Shown here piece by piece: positions 1-8,835 of a stretch of 64,000 bases of DNA. Numbering within the stretch: the first letter of the stretch is position 1; the number at the start of each line of letters is the position of its first letter. The stretch is from assembly GCF_014235785.1 (NCBI RefSeq), contig NZ_CP060137.1, positions 3,832,001-3,896,000 of the forward strand, read 5' to 3'. Origin of the DNA: Bacillus sp. PAMC26568. GTDB taxonomy: Bacteria; Bacillota; Bacilli; Bacillales; Bacillaceae. Below the pieces are notes generated by a model. It was not told the origin of the DNA. It made no database searches and was given only the letters and a program-made list of their open reading frames with translations. The translations under genes were made by a program, and so were the position numbers.

Positions 1-457
1 CTTTTTCTAATTTGCTTAATAATCGTTCCCCGACTTCACCTGTATAAACATTCTTCACATGCTCCACATCTCGGAAAATAAAAGGCAAATCAAGCACCTG
101 CCATTCAGGGATGACCTCTGTCATTTTTGAATAAGAAGGCGCAATCATTTGAACATCGCCGCGTTTTAGTGCCTTAAGCTCTTTTTCATCCGAATACAGA
201 ATCTCATTCGGAAAAACCTCAACTTTTATTTTCCCATCTGTCCTGTCTGCAATGATTTCGGCAAATTTTTCGGCAGCTAACCCTTTCGGCGTATTTTCAG
301 CAACTACATGGCTGAACTTAATCACGATTTGATCGTTTAATCCTTGCTGTTCATCATCGTCTTCTATTTCAGACATAGGATCATGCGAAAATACTGCAAT
401 TATTAATAGCACAGTTAATAGACTTGAGCTAATGAACCATTTCATTTTTTTCACCAT
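1..457 (-). CDS. dctB: TRAP-type C4-dicarboxylate-binding protein DctB (3' end outside window)
   Basis: Extracytoplasmic solute receptor of the DctP/TRAP family. The visible N-terminal part has a hydrophobic leader (MKWFISSSLLTVLLIIAVFS), then the family signature around IKFSHVVAENTPKG and a stretch ending KNVYTGEVGE typical of DctP proteins. The reading frame runs off the window edge. Start ATG is at 457 or, with a slightly better Shine-Dalgarno, at 445. It is divergent from dctS with a 95-bp gap. In B. subtilis DctB works with the sensor DctS rather than with TRAP membrane subunits, and the same neighbourhood here supports that role: presenting dicarboxylate to the sensor kinase. No TRAP permease genes are visible. 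Confidence 0.85.
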   Translation of the reverse strand, partial: MVKKMKWFISSSLLTVLLIIAVFSHDPMSEIEDDDEQQGLNDQIVIKFSHVVAENTPKGLAAEKFAEIIADRTDGKIKVEVFPNEILYSDEKELKALKRGDVQMIAPSYSKMTEVIPEWQVLDLPFIFRDVEHVKNVYTGEVGERLLSKLEK

Positions 458-552
458 TTCAATCAGTTTTTTAGTAGATTCATTGTATCATGACATTTTA
501 ATGCATGTTACAATGAAAGATATTTTATTCTTCAGAATAATGAGGAACCTAT

Positions 553-2130
553 ATGAACCGCATCTCAATCTTATGGAAAATTGCAGGTTTGATCTTTTTT
601 ATATTAGGCTTTTCTCTTTTTCTCGCAGGAATTGTTTTAATAGGCAATTTTATCAGCGGAAAAGAAGAGGAATTAACGGCACGCTCTTTCGTTACATCAC
701 AAACAGTCGCCGAACTTCCGGAAGTGAAAGAGGCGCTGGACCACAATAAAAACGACCTGAACAAGGTTGTAGACCGAATAAGAACCATTAACAATGCGGC
801 TTACATCGTTGTTTTGAACATGAACCGGGAAAGATTGACACACCCAGTCAATGAAATGATCGGAATACGTTCCAAGGGAAGCGATGAAGGACCAGCCTTT
901 GCTGAACACTCTTATACATCAAAGGCTAATGGAGAAAACGGAAACGTCATGCGTGCATTTGTACCCGTCATGAATGATGACCACGAGCAAATCGGAGTCG
1001 TGCTTACCGGATATAAAATACCAACCTTTCTTGAAGTCCTGTACAGTCTTTCATTTGAGATTTTCATAACATCCAGTCTGTCGCTGCTATTTGGAGGCTG
1101 GGGCGCCTGGATACTGGCACGGCAGATTAAAAGGCAAATGTTTCAGCTTGAACCCCATGAAATCGCAAGACTGCTTGTTGAGCGTACCGAAACGTTTAAT
1201 GCCATGCACGAAGGTGTAATTGCGATTGATACGAATGAAAAAATAACCATTTTTAATAAAAAAGCCATGAATATGATGCAAATTGAAGGTGAGGTTATTG
1301 GGAAGTCCATTAGAGAAGTTATTCCTGATACTGCCTTGCCTGAAATTCTTCAGCTCGACCGCGCCATTTACAGCAAAGAACTTAACGTGAGGAATTTAAA
1401 CATATTAAGCAACCGGGTTCCAATTAAAGTGAAAAATCGGACTGTCGGGGCAGTTGCTATTTTTCAAGACCGGACTGAAGTGAAAAAAATGGCTGAGGAA
1501 CTGACCGGAGTACGCGCCTTTGTAAACGCTTTACGTGTGCAAAATCATGAATACAATAATAAGCTTCATACGATTGCAGGCCTTATTCAGCTTGGCAATC
1601 ATGAAAAAGCGCTTCAGTACGTTTTTCAGTCAACTGAAGAACAAGAAGAATTCATTCAATTTTTAAGTAAAAACATACATGATGAAAGCATTGCAGGTTT
1701 GCTCCTTAGTAAAATCCGGCGCGGAAAAGAATTAGGAATCACCGTTGATATAGACCGCAACAGCAAATTTCTTACGTTCCCTAAAAAGCTTGATCATCAT
1801 GACTTTGTTCTCATCCTTGGAAACTTAATTGAAAATGCTTTTGATTCTTTCAAAAACCATACTGGCCCAAATCAGCATATTTTCATAAGTATTGAACAGG
1901 ATGCGGAGATTTTAACGATATTGGTTGAAGATAATGGCTGCGGAATAAAAGAATCCGATTGCATGCGAATTTTTGAACATGGCTTCTCTACGAAGGGAGG
2001 ACATGAACGCGGAATCGGATTATATTTAGTAAACCAATTAATCCAGCAGGCAAACGGCTCGATTTCAGTTGATTCTGAAGCAGGTGCCGGAACAAGCTTT
2101 ACGATTACTTTTTTTAAGGAGGAGATATGA
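553..2130 (+). CDS. dctS: C4-dicarboxylate sensor histidine kinase DctS
   Basis: CitA/DcuS-type membrane kinase, 525 aa. TM1 about residues 9-33, an extracytoplasmic PDC-like sensor domain about 35-160, TM2 about 165-190, a cytoplasmic PAS domain about 205-310, the H-box around His332 (NHEYNNKLHT, typical of this family), and an HATPase with NLIENAFDSF, DNGCGI and GIGLYLV boxes. The start is preceded by TGAGGA. It overlaps dctR by 4 bp, so the two are translationally coupled. Divergent dctB supplies the likely periplasmic-type receptor. Role by family: senses succinate, fumarate or malate and phosphorylates DctR. Confidence 0.9.
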   Translation: MNRISILWKIAGLIFFILGFSLFLAGIVLIGNFISGKEEELTARSFVTSQTVAELPEVKEALDHNKNDLNKVVDRIRTINNAAYIVVLNMNRERLTHPVNEMIGIRSKGSDEGPAFAEHSYTSKANGENGNVMRAFVPVMNDDHEQIGVVLTGYKIPTFLEVLYSLSFEIFITSSLSLLFGGWGAWILARQIKRQMFQLEPHEIARLLVERTETFNAMHEGVIAIDTNEKITIFNKKAMNMMQIEGEVIGKSIREVIPDTALPEILQLDRAIYSKELNVRNLNILSNRVPIKVKNRTVGAVAIFQDRTEVKKMAEELTGVRAFVNALRVQNHEYNNKLHTIAGLIQLGNHEKALQYVFQSTEEQEEFIQFLSKNIHDESIAGLLLSKIRRGKELGITVDIDRNSKFLTFPKKLDHHDFVLILGNLIENAFDSFKNHTGPNQHIFISIEQDAEILTILVEDNGCGIKESDCMRIFEHGFSTKGGHERGIGLYLVNQLIQQANGSISVDSEAGAGTSFTITFFKEEI

Positions 2131-2819
2131 TGTCAATTCATCCAGTATCCGTGCTTCTTATCGAAGATGACTTGATGGTTCAGGAAGTGAACCGGGGGTT
2201 TATAGAAAAGATTGACGGTTTCGAAGTAATTGGAATCGCAGCAAATGGGGTAGATGGCTTAAATATGGTGAGAGAGCTTGCACCTGATCTGATTCTCATC
2301 GATATGTATATGCCGAAAATGAATGGGCTTGAGACGATTCAGGCTATTCGGGCTGAGGGTCATTCTTCTGATATTATAGCAATAACGGCTGCAAGTGATA
2401 TGGAAACGGTTCGAAATGTTTTACTGCATGGAGCAGCCGATTATTTAATGAAGCCATTCAAATTCGAACGGCTGAAACAATCATTGGAAAACTATTCAGC
2501 ATACCGCAGCAAACTTAAGGATAAATCACAGCTCACCCAAAAAGAACTTGATACAATCCGTTTTTCCAAAGAGGAACCAAAAGAAAAAAAAGAACTCCCA
2601 AAAGGATTGCACGAGGTGACACTTACTAAAATCCTTTCCTTCCTCTCAGATCAGCCTGAAGCTGTTTCTGCAGAAGATGTCGCTCTAAACGTAGGGATAG
2701 CGAGAGTCACTGCCAGAAGATATCTGGAACATCTTGAAAGAGATGGCCAATTAGAAATCGATATTCAATATGGCGGAGTAGGCAGACCTGTTAACAGATA
2801 TCTTATTTGCGGAAAATAA
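2127..2819 (+). CDS. dctR: C4-dicarboxylate response regulator DctR
   Basis: Response regulator of the CitB/DcuR class, 230 aa. N-terminal receiver domain about 7-122 with phospho-acceptor Asp59 (LILIDMYMPKMNG) and the conserved Lys in MKPFKF. The C-terminal part (about 160-230) is a helix-turn-helix of the DcuR type (SAEDVALNVGIARVTARRY). A strong AAGGAGGAG site lies inside the end of dctS. In B. subtilis this regulator activates dctP, which normally follows. Here an unrelated MFS gene sits convergently 3 bp away, so the transporter target must lie elsewhere or have been replaced. Confidence 0.9.
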   Translation: MMSIHPVSVLLIEDDLMVQEVNRGFIEKIDGFEVIGIAANGVDGLNMVRELAPDLILIDMYMPKMNGLETIQAIRAEGHSSDIIAITAASDMETVRNVLLHGAADYLMKPFKFERLKQSLENYSAYRSKLKDKSQLTQKELDTIRFSKEEPKEKKELPKGLHEVTLTKILSFLSDQPEAVSAEDVALNVGIARVTARRYLEHLERDGQLEIDIQYGGVGRPVNRYLICGK

Positions 2820-2822
2820 TGA

Positions 2823-4142
2823 TTAGGTCTGCTTCCCTTCTTGGTTTTCATTCAGTTCAATTTGCCTGATATCACCCAGTACCACGATGTAAAAAAACAA
2901 TCCAATAACTAAAACCACAGCTGCAATGATAAATGCTAAATCAAATGATCCTGTGACATCCACAATATACCCTGTTAATAGAGCTGCAATAATGCCGCCA
3001 AACAAGTTGTTCGCAAAATTTACGATTGAACTCATAATTGCCGTTGTGCCTGGCGGTGCAATTAAAGCAGAAATGGTCCATCCAACAGGAGCTGTTGCTG
3101 AGATGCCAGCCAGACCAATCGAAATGAATACAATTGACAGCACAGCATCTTCCGTAAAAATAGAGCCTATGAACGTTAACCCGATTGTCATTCCAAACAG
3201 AATGACATAACGGTACACCTTTGTTTTTTCATGTCCTTTCCCAATTAGATAATCGACAAGCCATCCTCCTACAAAAATACCGACAAGTGCCGCAATAAGC
3301 CACGGAATTGCGGTATACAATCCAGATTGCAGCAAGTCTAATTCGAATTCCGTTTTAAAAAAGGTAGGAAGCCACGTCAACAGCAGATTAAATGTGTACC
3401 CGTAACCAGTAAACCCAATGGTTAGCCCCCATACCTTTCTATTCAAGAAAAGCTGTTTCAGCATATTCTTCGTATCATATGGATGCGGATGTGTTGTACC
3501 TGCACCGTATGCCTGTAAATAATTAATTTCCTCATCTGAAATTCTTTTATGCCGTTCAGGCTCATCATAATATCTCCAAAATACAATCGTAAAGATGACA
3601 TTTAGCACTCCGATTGCAAAAATGGCAGTTCTCCAATCAAACACAGTTATCATAATCGCGACAAGCGGTGCTCCAATCACATTTGAAAGCTTCGCAGATG
3701 AATCAAACAGCGCATTTGCCAGACCGCGTTCATGATTTGGAAACCAATTCGCCGTCGCTTTGGATGCAGCTGGGAAAGCAGATGCACTTGCAGCACCTGT
3801 CATGAGCCTTAATGCATATAAAAACAGCTTTCCATGAACAAATGCAAACAGAAGAGACAACACACTCCAAATCACCATACTGATTCTAGTGATCCATCCG
3901 ACTCCCCACCTGTCAAGCAGCCCGCCAATCGGCAGCTGCATAAACGTGTAGGAATATGTATAAATGGAAAAAACAAGCCCTAATTCAAATGCGCTAAGCT
4001 CAAAGCTTTTCTGTACTTCTGGCGCCGCAACCGAAATCGCAACCCGATCAAAATAATTTAAAATAATCACACTGCAAAGCAAAGCTGAAATGCTCCAGCG
4101 GGTATTTTTGCCGCGAGGACGTTTAATTTGCTCGTTTCCCAT
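2823..4142 (-). CDS. MFS transporter, anion:cation symporter (ACS) type
   Basis: Twelve-helix major facilitator of the ACS group (hexuronate, galactonate, phthalate and tartrate carriers). Visible family marks: NYFDRVAISVAAPEVQKSF at the N-terminus, LPIGGLLDRWGVGW in loop 2-3, and FPAASKATANWFPNHERGLA after TM4. Start ATG 4142 is chosen because family members begin a few residues before this; a GGAGAGGA site lies upstream with a long spacing. A longer reading up to 4208 has no ribosome site. It converges on dctR with almost no gap and no terminator. The substrate is likely an organic acid or sugar acid; a dicarboxylate cannot be excluded given its neighbours. Confidence 0.8.
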   Translation of the reverse strand: MGNEQIKRPRGKNTRWSISALLCSVIILNYFDRVAISVAAPEVQKSFELSAFELGLVFSIYTYSYTFMQLPIGGLLDRWGVGWITRISMVIWSVLSLLFAFVHGKLFLYALRLMTGAASASAFPAASKATANWFPNHERGLANALFDSSAKLSNVIGAPLVAIMITVFDWRTAIFAIGVLNVIFTIVFWRYYDEPERHKRISDEEINYLQAYGAGTTHPHPYDTKNMLKQLFLNRKVWGLTIGFTGYGYTFNLLLTWLPTFFKTEFELDLLQSGLYTAIPWLIAALVGIFVGGWLVDYLIGKGHEKTKVYRYVILFGMTIGLTFIGSIFTEDAVLSIVFISIGLAGISATAPVGWTISALIAPPGTTAIMSSIVNFANNLFGGIIAALLTGYIVDVTGSFDLAFIIAAVVLVIGLFFYIVVLGDIRQIELNENQEGKQT

Positions 4143-4290
4143 AGGCTGTGAACATCCTCTCCATAGGTTATATTGGTATGTTTCACCTAATGGGAGAATT
4201 AAACACACAATTGATTTTTGTTTTACATACTAAAATGAAGCATCCATGAGATAAAAGGCGAAATACCTTTATTTATTCGCTTACTTACTG

Positions 4291-4320
4291 TTACCTAAAA
4301 AAGTAAAAACATGTTATAAT
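4291..4320 (+). promoter_or_regulatory. Probable sigmaA promoter of the SulP gene
   Basis: A perfect TATAAT at 4315-4320, with a weak -35 (TTACCT, 4291-4296) 18 bp upstream. The leader that follows is about 75 nt and holds a hairpin. Confidence 0.5.
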
Positions 4321-4342
4321 CCCTTTCGTTACCTACGGTCCC

Positions 4343-4365
4343 GACTTTCATGAGAGTTGAAAGTC
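4343..4365 (+). promoter_or_regulatory. Perfect 8-bp inverted repeat in the SulP leader
   Basis: GACTTTCA, seven bases, TGAAAGTC. It lies between the promoter and the ribosome site of the SulP gene, with no T-run, so it is not an intrinsic terminator. It could be an operator or an RNA stem. No known riboswitch was recognised. Confidence 0.35.
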
Positions 4366-4400
4366 AAAAACACATAATAATGATTAAGAGAGGTGCAGAC

Positions 4401-5867
4401 TTGAACATTCACACAATAAAACAGGAATGGTTCAGCAATATCCGCGGCGATATTTTAGCAGGTATTGTCGTAGCTTTAGCCTTGATTCCAGAAGCTATTG
4501 CATTTTCCATTATTGCAGGTGTAGATCCAATGGTTGGATTGTACGCTTCCTTTTGTATTGCCGTTGTCACTGCTTTTATAGGTGGAAGACCGGGCATGAT
4601 TTCAGCTGCTACTGGAGCAATGGCCCTTGTCATGGTAACACTTGTTGCAGACTACGGATTACAGTATTTATTGGCTGCTACCATATTGACGGGAATTATA
4701 CAGATTGTTCTAGGCTTTTTGAGAATAGGAAAAATAATGAAATTCATTCCCCGATCGGTCATGATTGGCTTTGTAAATGCACTGGCAATCTTGATTTTTA
4801 CATCTCAGCTTCCCCATTTTGCAGGGGAGTCATGGATTATGTATGCAATGGTCGCAGGATCTTTGTTCATTATCTATGTTTTGCCGAGATTCACTAAAGC
4901 TGTTCCATCCCCGCTTGCAGCAATTGTAGTTATTACGATTATCGCTGTTGCTACAGGAGCATCAGTAAGAACAGTTGGTGACATGGGTCACTTGACGCAA
5001 GCTTTGCCAATGTTTATGATTCCCGATATCCCATTGAATTTAGAAACTCTGAAAATTATTTTTCCCTATTCTTTTGCTTTAGCATTAGTGGGATTACTAG
5101 AATCCTTACTAACTGCCCAAATCGTTGATGATATGACGGATACAGGCAGCGATAAAAATAAAGAAGCTAAAGGACAGGGTGCTGCAAATATCGCAGCAGG
5201 ATTTTTCGGAGGAATGGCTGGGTGTGCGATGATTGGCCAGTCAGTAATTAATGTGAAATCCGGCGGCCGCGGCAGACTTTCAACATTCGTGGCAGGTACT
5301 TTTTTGATGGTACTCATTATTCTCTTAAATGATTTGCTTGTCCAGATACCTATGGCAGCTCTTGTAGGCGTCATGATTATGGTTTCAATCGGTACATTTG
5401 ACTGGTCTTCACTGACAAGACTTCATATCATGCCGAAAGCGGATGCTGCAGTTATGATTGTAACAGTAGCAACAGTCGTGCTTACGCATGATTTATCTAA
5501 AGGCGTTTTAGCCGGTGTATTGCTCAGTGCGATTTTCTTCGCTGCAAAAATTTCTAAAGTGACTGTGGAACAAACACCTGGAAAACATTCAAAAACCTAT
5601 TCCGTAAAAGGTCAATTGTTTTTTGCATCTGTGATTGAGCTTGTGTCTAAATTCGACTTCAAAGAAGCGGCTAACAAAATTACAATTGATTTTACTGATT
5701 CCCACATCTGGGACGATTCAGCAGTTGGTGCAATTGATAAAATTGTTCTTAAATATCAGGAAAACGGAAAAACGGTTATGATTGTCGGATTGAATGAACA
5801 TAGCTCTTTATTGGTGAAAAGGCTTGCCATCTATGATAAACCACAGGCGAAAGCGGCTAACCACTAA
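4401..5867 (+). CDS. SulP family anion transporter with STAS domain
   Basis: Secondary anion transporter of the SLC26/SulP family, 488 aa from the chosen start. The N-terminal transmembrane core carries the family signature [20 protein letters not shown] (residues about 15-34). A C-terminal STAS-like domain occupies about 395-485 ([20 protein letters not shown]). The TTG at 4401 has an AGAGGTG site 5 bp upstream and gives the usual N-terminus; an in-frame ATG at 4350 lies within the leader hairpin and has no ribosome site. Substrate (sulfate, bicarbonate or another anion) cannot be read from sequence. It resembles B. subtilis YbaR/YvdB. A bidirectional terminator follows. Confidence 0.88.
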   Translation: MNIHTIKQEWFSNIRGDILAGIVVALALIPEAIAFSIIAGVDPMVGLYASFCIAVVTAFIGGRPGMISAATGAMALVMVTLVADYGLQYLLAATILTGIIQIVLGFLRIGKIMKFIPRSVMIGFVNALAILIFTSQLPHFAGESWIMYAMVAGSLFIIYVLPRFTKAVPSPLAAIVVITIIAVATGASVRTVGDMGHLTQALPMFMIPDIPLNLETLKIIFPYSFALALVGLLESLLTAQIVDDMTDTGSDKNKEAKGQGAANIAAGFFGGMAGCAMIGQSVINVKSGGRGRLSTFVAGTFLMVLIILLNDLLVQIPMAALVGVMIMVSIGTFDWSSLTRLHIMPKADAAVMIVTVATVVLTHDLSKGVLAGVLLSAIFFAAKISKVTVEQTPGKHSKTYSVKGQLFFASVIELVSKFDFKEAANKITIDFTDSHIWDDSAVGAIDKIVLKYQENGKTVMIVGLNEHSSLLVKRLAIYDKPQAKAANH

Positions 5868-5900
5868 AAAAGATGCAATCCAAAGGATTGCATCTTTTTT
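5866..5900. terminator. Bidirectional intrinsic terminator
   Basis: Stem AGATGCAATCC / GGATTGCATCT with a 3-base loop, flanked by A- and T-runs. It serves the SulP gene and the convergent ThuA gene. Confidence 0.9.
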
Positions 5901-5902
5901 CT

Positions 5903-6625
5903 TTATGATTTAACTGTAATCTTCTCAAGCGGCTGAGCATTTCCGTAAACAGGATACTCTCTCTTCGTTGGTGCTGCCCAGTTTGCTGCATTCAGCAAGA
6001 CTTTTTGAATTTCTTTGTTATGGTAAGTAGGATATGTTTCATGACCTGGACGGAAGTAGAAAATCTTTCCGTTTCCTCTTTGATACGTGCAGCCTGAACG
6101 GAATACCTCTCCGCCTTCAAACCAGCTGACAAAGACTAATTGATCTGGTGCCGGGATATCAAAGTGCTCGCCGTACATTTCTTCTTTTTCGATTTCAATG
6201 TACTCACCGATTCCTTCAGTAATCGGATGAGAAGGATCAACGACCCATAGACGTTCTTTATCATCAGCCTCGCGCCATTTCAGGTCACAAGATGTACCCA
6301 TCAGCTTTTTAAAGATTTTAGAAAAGTGCCCAGAATGAAGCACAACTAAGCCCATTCCTTCAAGTACACGTTTTTGAACACGTTCAACGATCTCATCAGA
6401 AACCTCATCATGCGCAAGGTGGCCCCACCAGAATAAAACGTCTGTCTCGCTTAATACTTCTTCTGTTAAACCATGCTCTGGCTGATCTAAAGTAGCAGTC
6501 GTTGTATCCATGCCATTTTCTTTTAAGTAATTAGCAATCGCACCGTGAATGCCTTCAGGATAAATTTCTGCTACTACTGGATTCTTTTGTTCATGACGGT
6601 TTTCGTTCCAAACAGTGATTTTCAT
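5903..6625 (-). CDS. ThuA domain-containing protein (trehalose-utilisation type)
   Basis: 240-aa protein of the ThuA family, a glutamine-amidotransferase-like fold met in sugar-catabolism operons. Visible features: [13 protein letters not shown] start, [41 protein letters not shown], and [15 protein letters not shown] near the C-terminus, where Bacillaceae ThuA proteins are conserved. An AAGGAG site precedes the ATG. It lies downstream of two sugar ABC permeases on the same strand, separated by a 380-bp gap that holds a mobile repeat. The placement suggests it processes the imported sugar, possibly as a keto-sugar enzyme; activity in this family is poorly known. Confidence 0.8.
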   Translation of the reverse strand: MKITVWNENRHEQKNPVVAEIYPEGIHGAIANYLKENGMDTTTATLDQPEHGLTEEVLSETDVLFWWGHLAHDEVSDEIVERVQKRVLEGMGLVVLHSGHFSKIFKKLMGTSCDLKWREADDKERLWVVDPSHPITEGIGEYIEIEKEEMYGEHFDIPAPDQLVFVSWFEGGEVFRSGCTYQRGNGKIFYFRPGHETYPTYHNKEIQKVLLNAANWAAPTKREYPVYGNAQPLEKITVKS

Positions 6626-6655
6626 TAGTAAAACTCCTTATAGTCGATTTTTTTT

Positions 6656-6890
6656 AATATTTAAGCTGTTTTCGCATTGATTGTTGTTTTTGGTTAAAAT
6701 TCACCCGTGATTTCCGCTGCAGGCACTTGCTTTCCGCGGGGAGGGATGTGAGCCTCCTCGGCTATGCCAGCGGGGTCCCCCATTACGCTCTATTTCCCGC
6801 AGGAGTCAAGTGCCTTCCGCTACAATCCACTTTAAGTTATAACCATTTTTTCTAAAACAACAAACTTTATGAAAAGAGCCAATATTTAAG
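6656..6890. repeat. MITE-like element, copy A, with target duplication
   Basis: Non-coding element whose ends are imperfect inverted repeats (left GCTGTTTTCGCATTGATTG, right end reversing to GGCTCTTTTCATAAAGTTTG). It is flanked by the direct repeat AATATTTAAG at 6656-6665 and 6881-6890, giving an 8-9 bp target duplication. It shares both arms with the shorter copy at 22563-22680. The ends and duplication length resemble ISL3-family insertion sequences (known family property), so it may be a non-autonomous derivative. It sits between the permease and the ThuA gene of the sugar operon. The rest of this gap, 6890-7006, is AT-rich and holds a weak cre-like motif near 6966-6979. Confidence 0.75.
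6722..6824. repeat. Nested palindromic unit inside MITE copy A
   Basis: About 103 bp present in copy A but absent from copy B at the matching point. Its outer arms pair (GGCACTTGCTTTCCGCGGG with CCCGCAGGAGTCAAGTGCC), and it has a GC-rich core with further pairing. The sequence type (TTGCTTTCCGCGGGG ... GCAGGAGTCAAG) is a recurrent intergenic repeat of Bacillaceae genomes as I recall them. Confidence 0.7.
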
Positions 6891-7006
6891 CTAATCTTTC
6901 TTTTTCAATATACAATAATCGGGCTTATTTTTTAACAAATATTATATATTGTTGTTTCCATAAAGTTTAGAAACGCTTTAAATCTATTAATTTATTAAAA
7001 GTGACG

Positions 7007-7828
7007 CTATTTAATAGATCCCTTCATTACCCCGCTGATGATCCATTTTTGTGCGAAAACGTAGACAATAATCATTGGAATTAATGCCAGCAAGTAAGAT
7101 GCAAATGCTAAGTTATAATTTGTACTGAACTGCGATTGGAAAATATATTGCACGAGCGGCAATGTCGCCATTTCGCTGTCGCTCAGAACAACAAGAGGCA
7201 GGAGAAAATCGTTCCAGGCGCCAAGGCATGTAAGAATCGCGACCGTTGCATTCATTGGTGCAAGCAGCGGGAAAATCACTTTCCAAAACACTCCCCACGT
7301 AGTGGCGCCATCAACAATTGCAGCTTCTTCCAATTCTTTCGGTATAGATCGGATATACCCTACATAGATAAAGATGTTAAATGACAGATTATAAACGATA
7401 TACAGAATCACTAATCCTACAAGATTATCCATTCCCCATAATGCTGTTTGTCTTACGATGGGGAGCATGATGATAGGGAACGGGATAAACATGGCACTGA
7501 CAAAATAGTAAAATGTATATTTATAAAACTTCTTATGCATGTTGCGTGCGATCGCATAGGCAACCATTGAATTTGTCAGCACAGTAAAAATGACAACCAA
7601 CACTGTGACGAACACGCTATTTTTTAATGCATGAAAGAAATTCGTCATTTCAATGGCTTTTGTAAAATTATCAAAAGACCACGACTGCGGCAATGCCATC
7701 AAATTCCCTGCCATTTCCTGAGGTGTTTTAAAGGCAATCGTAATGGTCAGATATAACGGCAAGATAATGAACATTGCTCCTAAAATTAAGAGGATGGTAA
7801 CAGGCCAGTTCGTCTTTTTGCTGATCAT
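7007..7828 (-). CDS. Carbohydrate ABC transporter permease (MalG/CUT1 type)
   Basis: 273 aa, six predicted membrane helices. It carries the inner-membrane EAA motif (LEEAAIVDGATTWGVFWKVI about residues 170-190) that docks with the ATPase, and ends in MKGSIK, typical of CUT1 second permeases. Its ATG overlaps the stop of the preceding permease by one base (TAATG), which signals translational coupling. No ATPase gene is present, so a shared ATPase such as MsmX is likely (family knowledge). Confidence 0.92.
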   Translation of the reverse strand: MISKKTNWPVTILLILGAMFIILPLYLTITIAFKTPQEMAGNLMALPQSWSFDNFTKAIEMTNFFHALKNSVFVTVLVVIFTVLTNSMVAYAIARNMHKKFYKYTFYYFVSAMFIPFPIIMLPIVRQTALWGMDNLVGLVILYIVYNLSFNIFIYVGYIRSIPKELEEAAIVDGATTWGVFWKVIFPLLAPMNATVAILTCLGAWNDFLLPLVVLSDSEMATLPLVQYIFQSQFSTNYNLAFASYLLALIPMIIVYVFAQKWIISGVMKGSIK

Positions 7829-8691
7829 TAGTTCCCCACCTCTCTTTTTTCAAGAATTTTAAGCTGGAAGATCGAAAAGACAATGATCACAATGAAGTAA
7901 ATGACTGCATTTGCAGATTGGTAAGCAAATTCTCCGCCCTGAAAGCCGCCTCTATAAATCAGCAGAGAAATCGATTCTGTTGATTGGCCAGGACCGCCGC
8001 CGGTGAGCGCGATGATTTGGTCAAATACCATAAGAAAACCTTTCATGGATAAAATCATATTGATCGTGAAAAACGGTGCGATCAGCGGGAACGTAATTTT
8101 CCAAAACTTTGTCCAAACTCCTGCTCCATCAATGCTTGCTGCTTCATACAAATCCTCTGTAATGGTTACAAGTCCCGCAAGATAGAGAATCGTATTAAAG
8201 GCAATCGCCTGCCAAACGGCAACAATGACAATTCCAATCCACGCAAGATTCGGATCTCCCAGGATATTCTTAGATAAAGCTTCAAACCCTGCTCCTCCTG
8301 CAAGATCCGGAATAAAATGAGTGAAAATGAAGTTGAAAATAAAACCAACAATCAAAATGCTTAAAATGTAAGGCATGAAATACACAGCCCGCAAAGTCTT
8401 CTGAAACTTAATCTTCGCATTAAGTCCCATCGCCACAAGCAAGCTGAAAAAATTAACTAGGATCGTTGAAATGATTGCGAATTTAAATGTAAAACCGTAG
8501 GCATCAAGGGCTCTTTCATCCTTAAATACATTCAGGTAATTTTTCAGCCCGACAAAATTCCATTCCCCGTATCCTCTCCAGTCCGTAAAACTGTAGAAAA
8601 TCCCCTGCAGGGCAGGATATGTATGAAAGATAAAAAATAGTAAAACAGCAGGAACTGTCATGATCAGGAATACTTTATTTTTATTGTTCAT
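7828..8691 (-). CDS. Carbohydrate ABC transporter permease (MalF/CUT1 type)
   Basis: 287 aa with six predicted helices, N-terminal YPALQGIFYSFTDWRG, the EAA loop LYEAASIDGAGVWTKFWKIT (about 182-201), and the end motif ALTGGGPGQSTESI characteristic of MalF-like CUT1 permeases. It is coupled to the second permease. Upstream, toward the solute-binding gene, the gap holds a repeat rather than the usual short spacer. Confidence 0.92.
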   Translation of the reverse strand: MNNKNKVFLIMTVPAVLLFFIFHTYPALQGIFYSFTDWRGYGEWNFVGLKNYLNVFKDERALDAYGFTFKFAIISTILVNFFSLLVAMGLNAKIKFQKTLRAVYFMPYILSILIVGFIFNFIFTHFIPDLAGGAGFEALSKNILGDPNLAWIGIVIVAVWQAIAFNTILYLAGLVTITEDLYEAASIDGAGVWTKFWKITFPLIAPFFTINMILSMKGFLMVFDQIIALTGGGPGQSTESISLLIYRGGFQGGEFAYQSANAVIYFIVIIVFSIFQLKILEKREVGN

Positions 8692-8706
8692 CGGTTCATC
8701 TCCTCA

Positions 8707-8835
8707 ATAGAAATGCGGAATTGCCCGTTTAGCTCCGACAGACAGATAAGGATCCGACAGAAAAGTCCGGGTTTGACTTTTTTGGCGGAGCTGTTCTGGC
8801 CGAGGAGTTGGGAGGTGCAGCTGGACAAGTCACTT
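8707..8835. repeat. Intergenic repeat element, near-full copy
   Basis: Starts at GAAATGCGGAATTGCCCG and runs through GGATCCGACAGAAAAGTC, CGGGTTT, GACTTTTTTGGCGGAGC to GTGCAGCTGGACAAG. The middle forms a strong stem (GATCCGACAGAAAAGTC against GACTTTTTTGGCGGAGC). Shortened relatives lie at 36140-36263. It fills the gap between the solute-binding gene and the first permease, where a hairpin could stabilise the upstream mRNA or attenuate readthrough. Confidence 0.75.

Noticed and set aside
432..749. Frames in the dctB-dctS gap and the start of dctS
   Set aside because: They overlap the real dctS start in other frames and lack ribosome sites.
2926..3210. 94-codon plus-strand frame opposite the MFS gene
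   Set aside because: Shadow of a membrane protein gene. The same holds for the frames opposite the SulP, EIIC and YhbH genes.
4321..4400. A known riboswitch before the SulP gene
   Set aside because: The leader is too short and shows no conserved riboswitch core; only one simple stem is visible.
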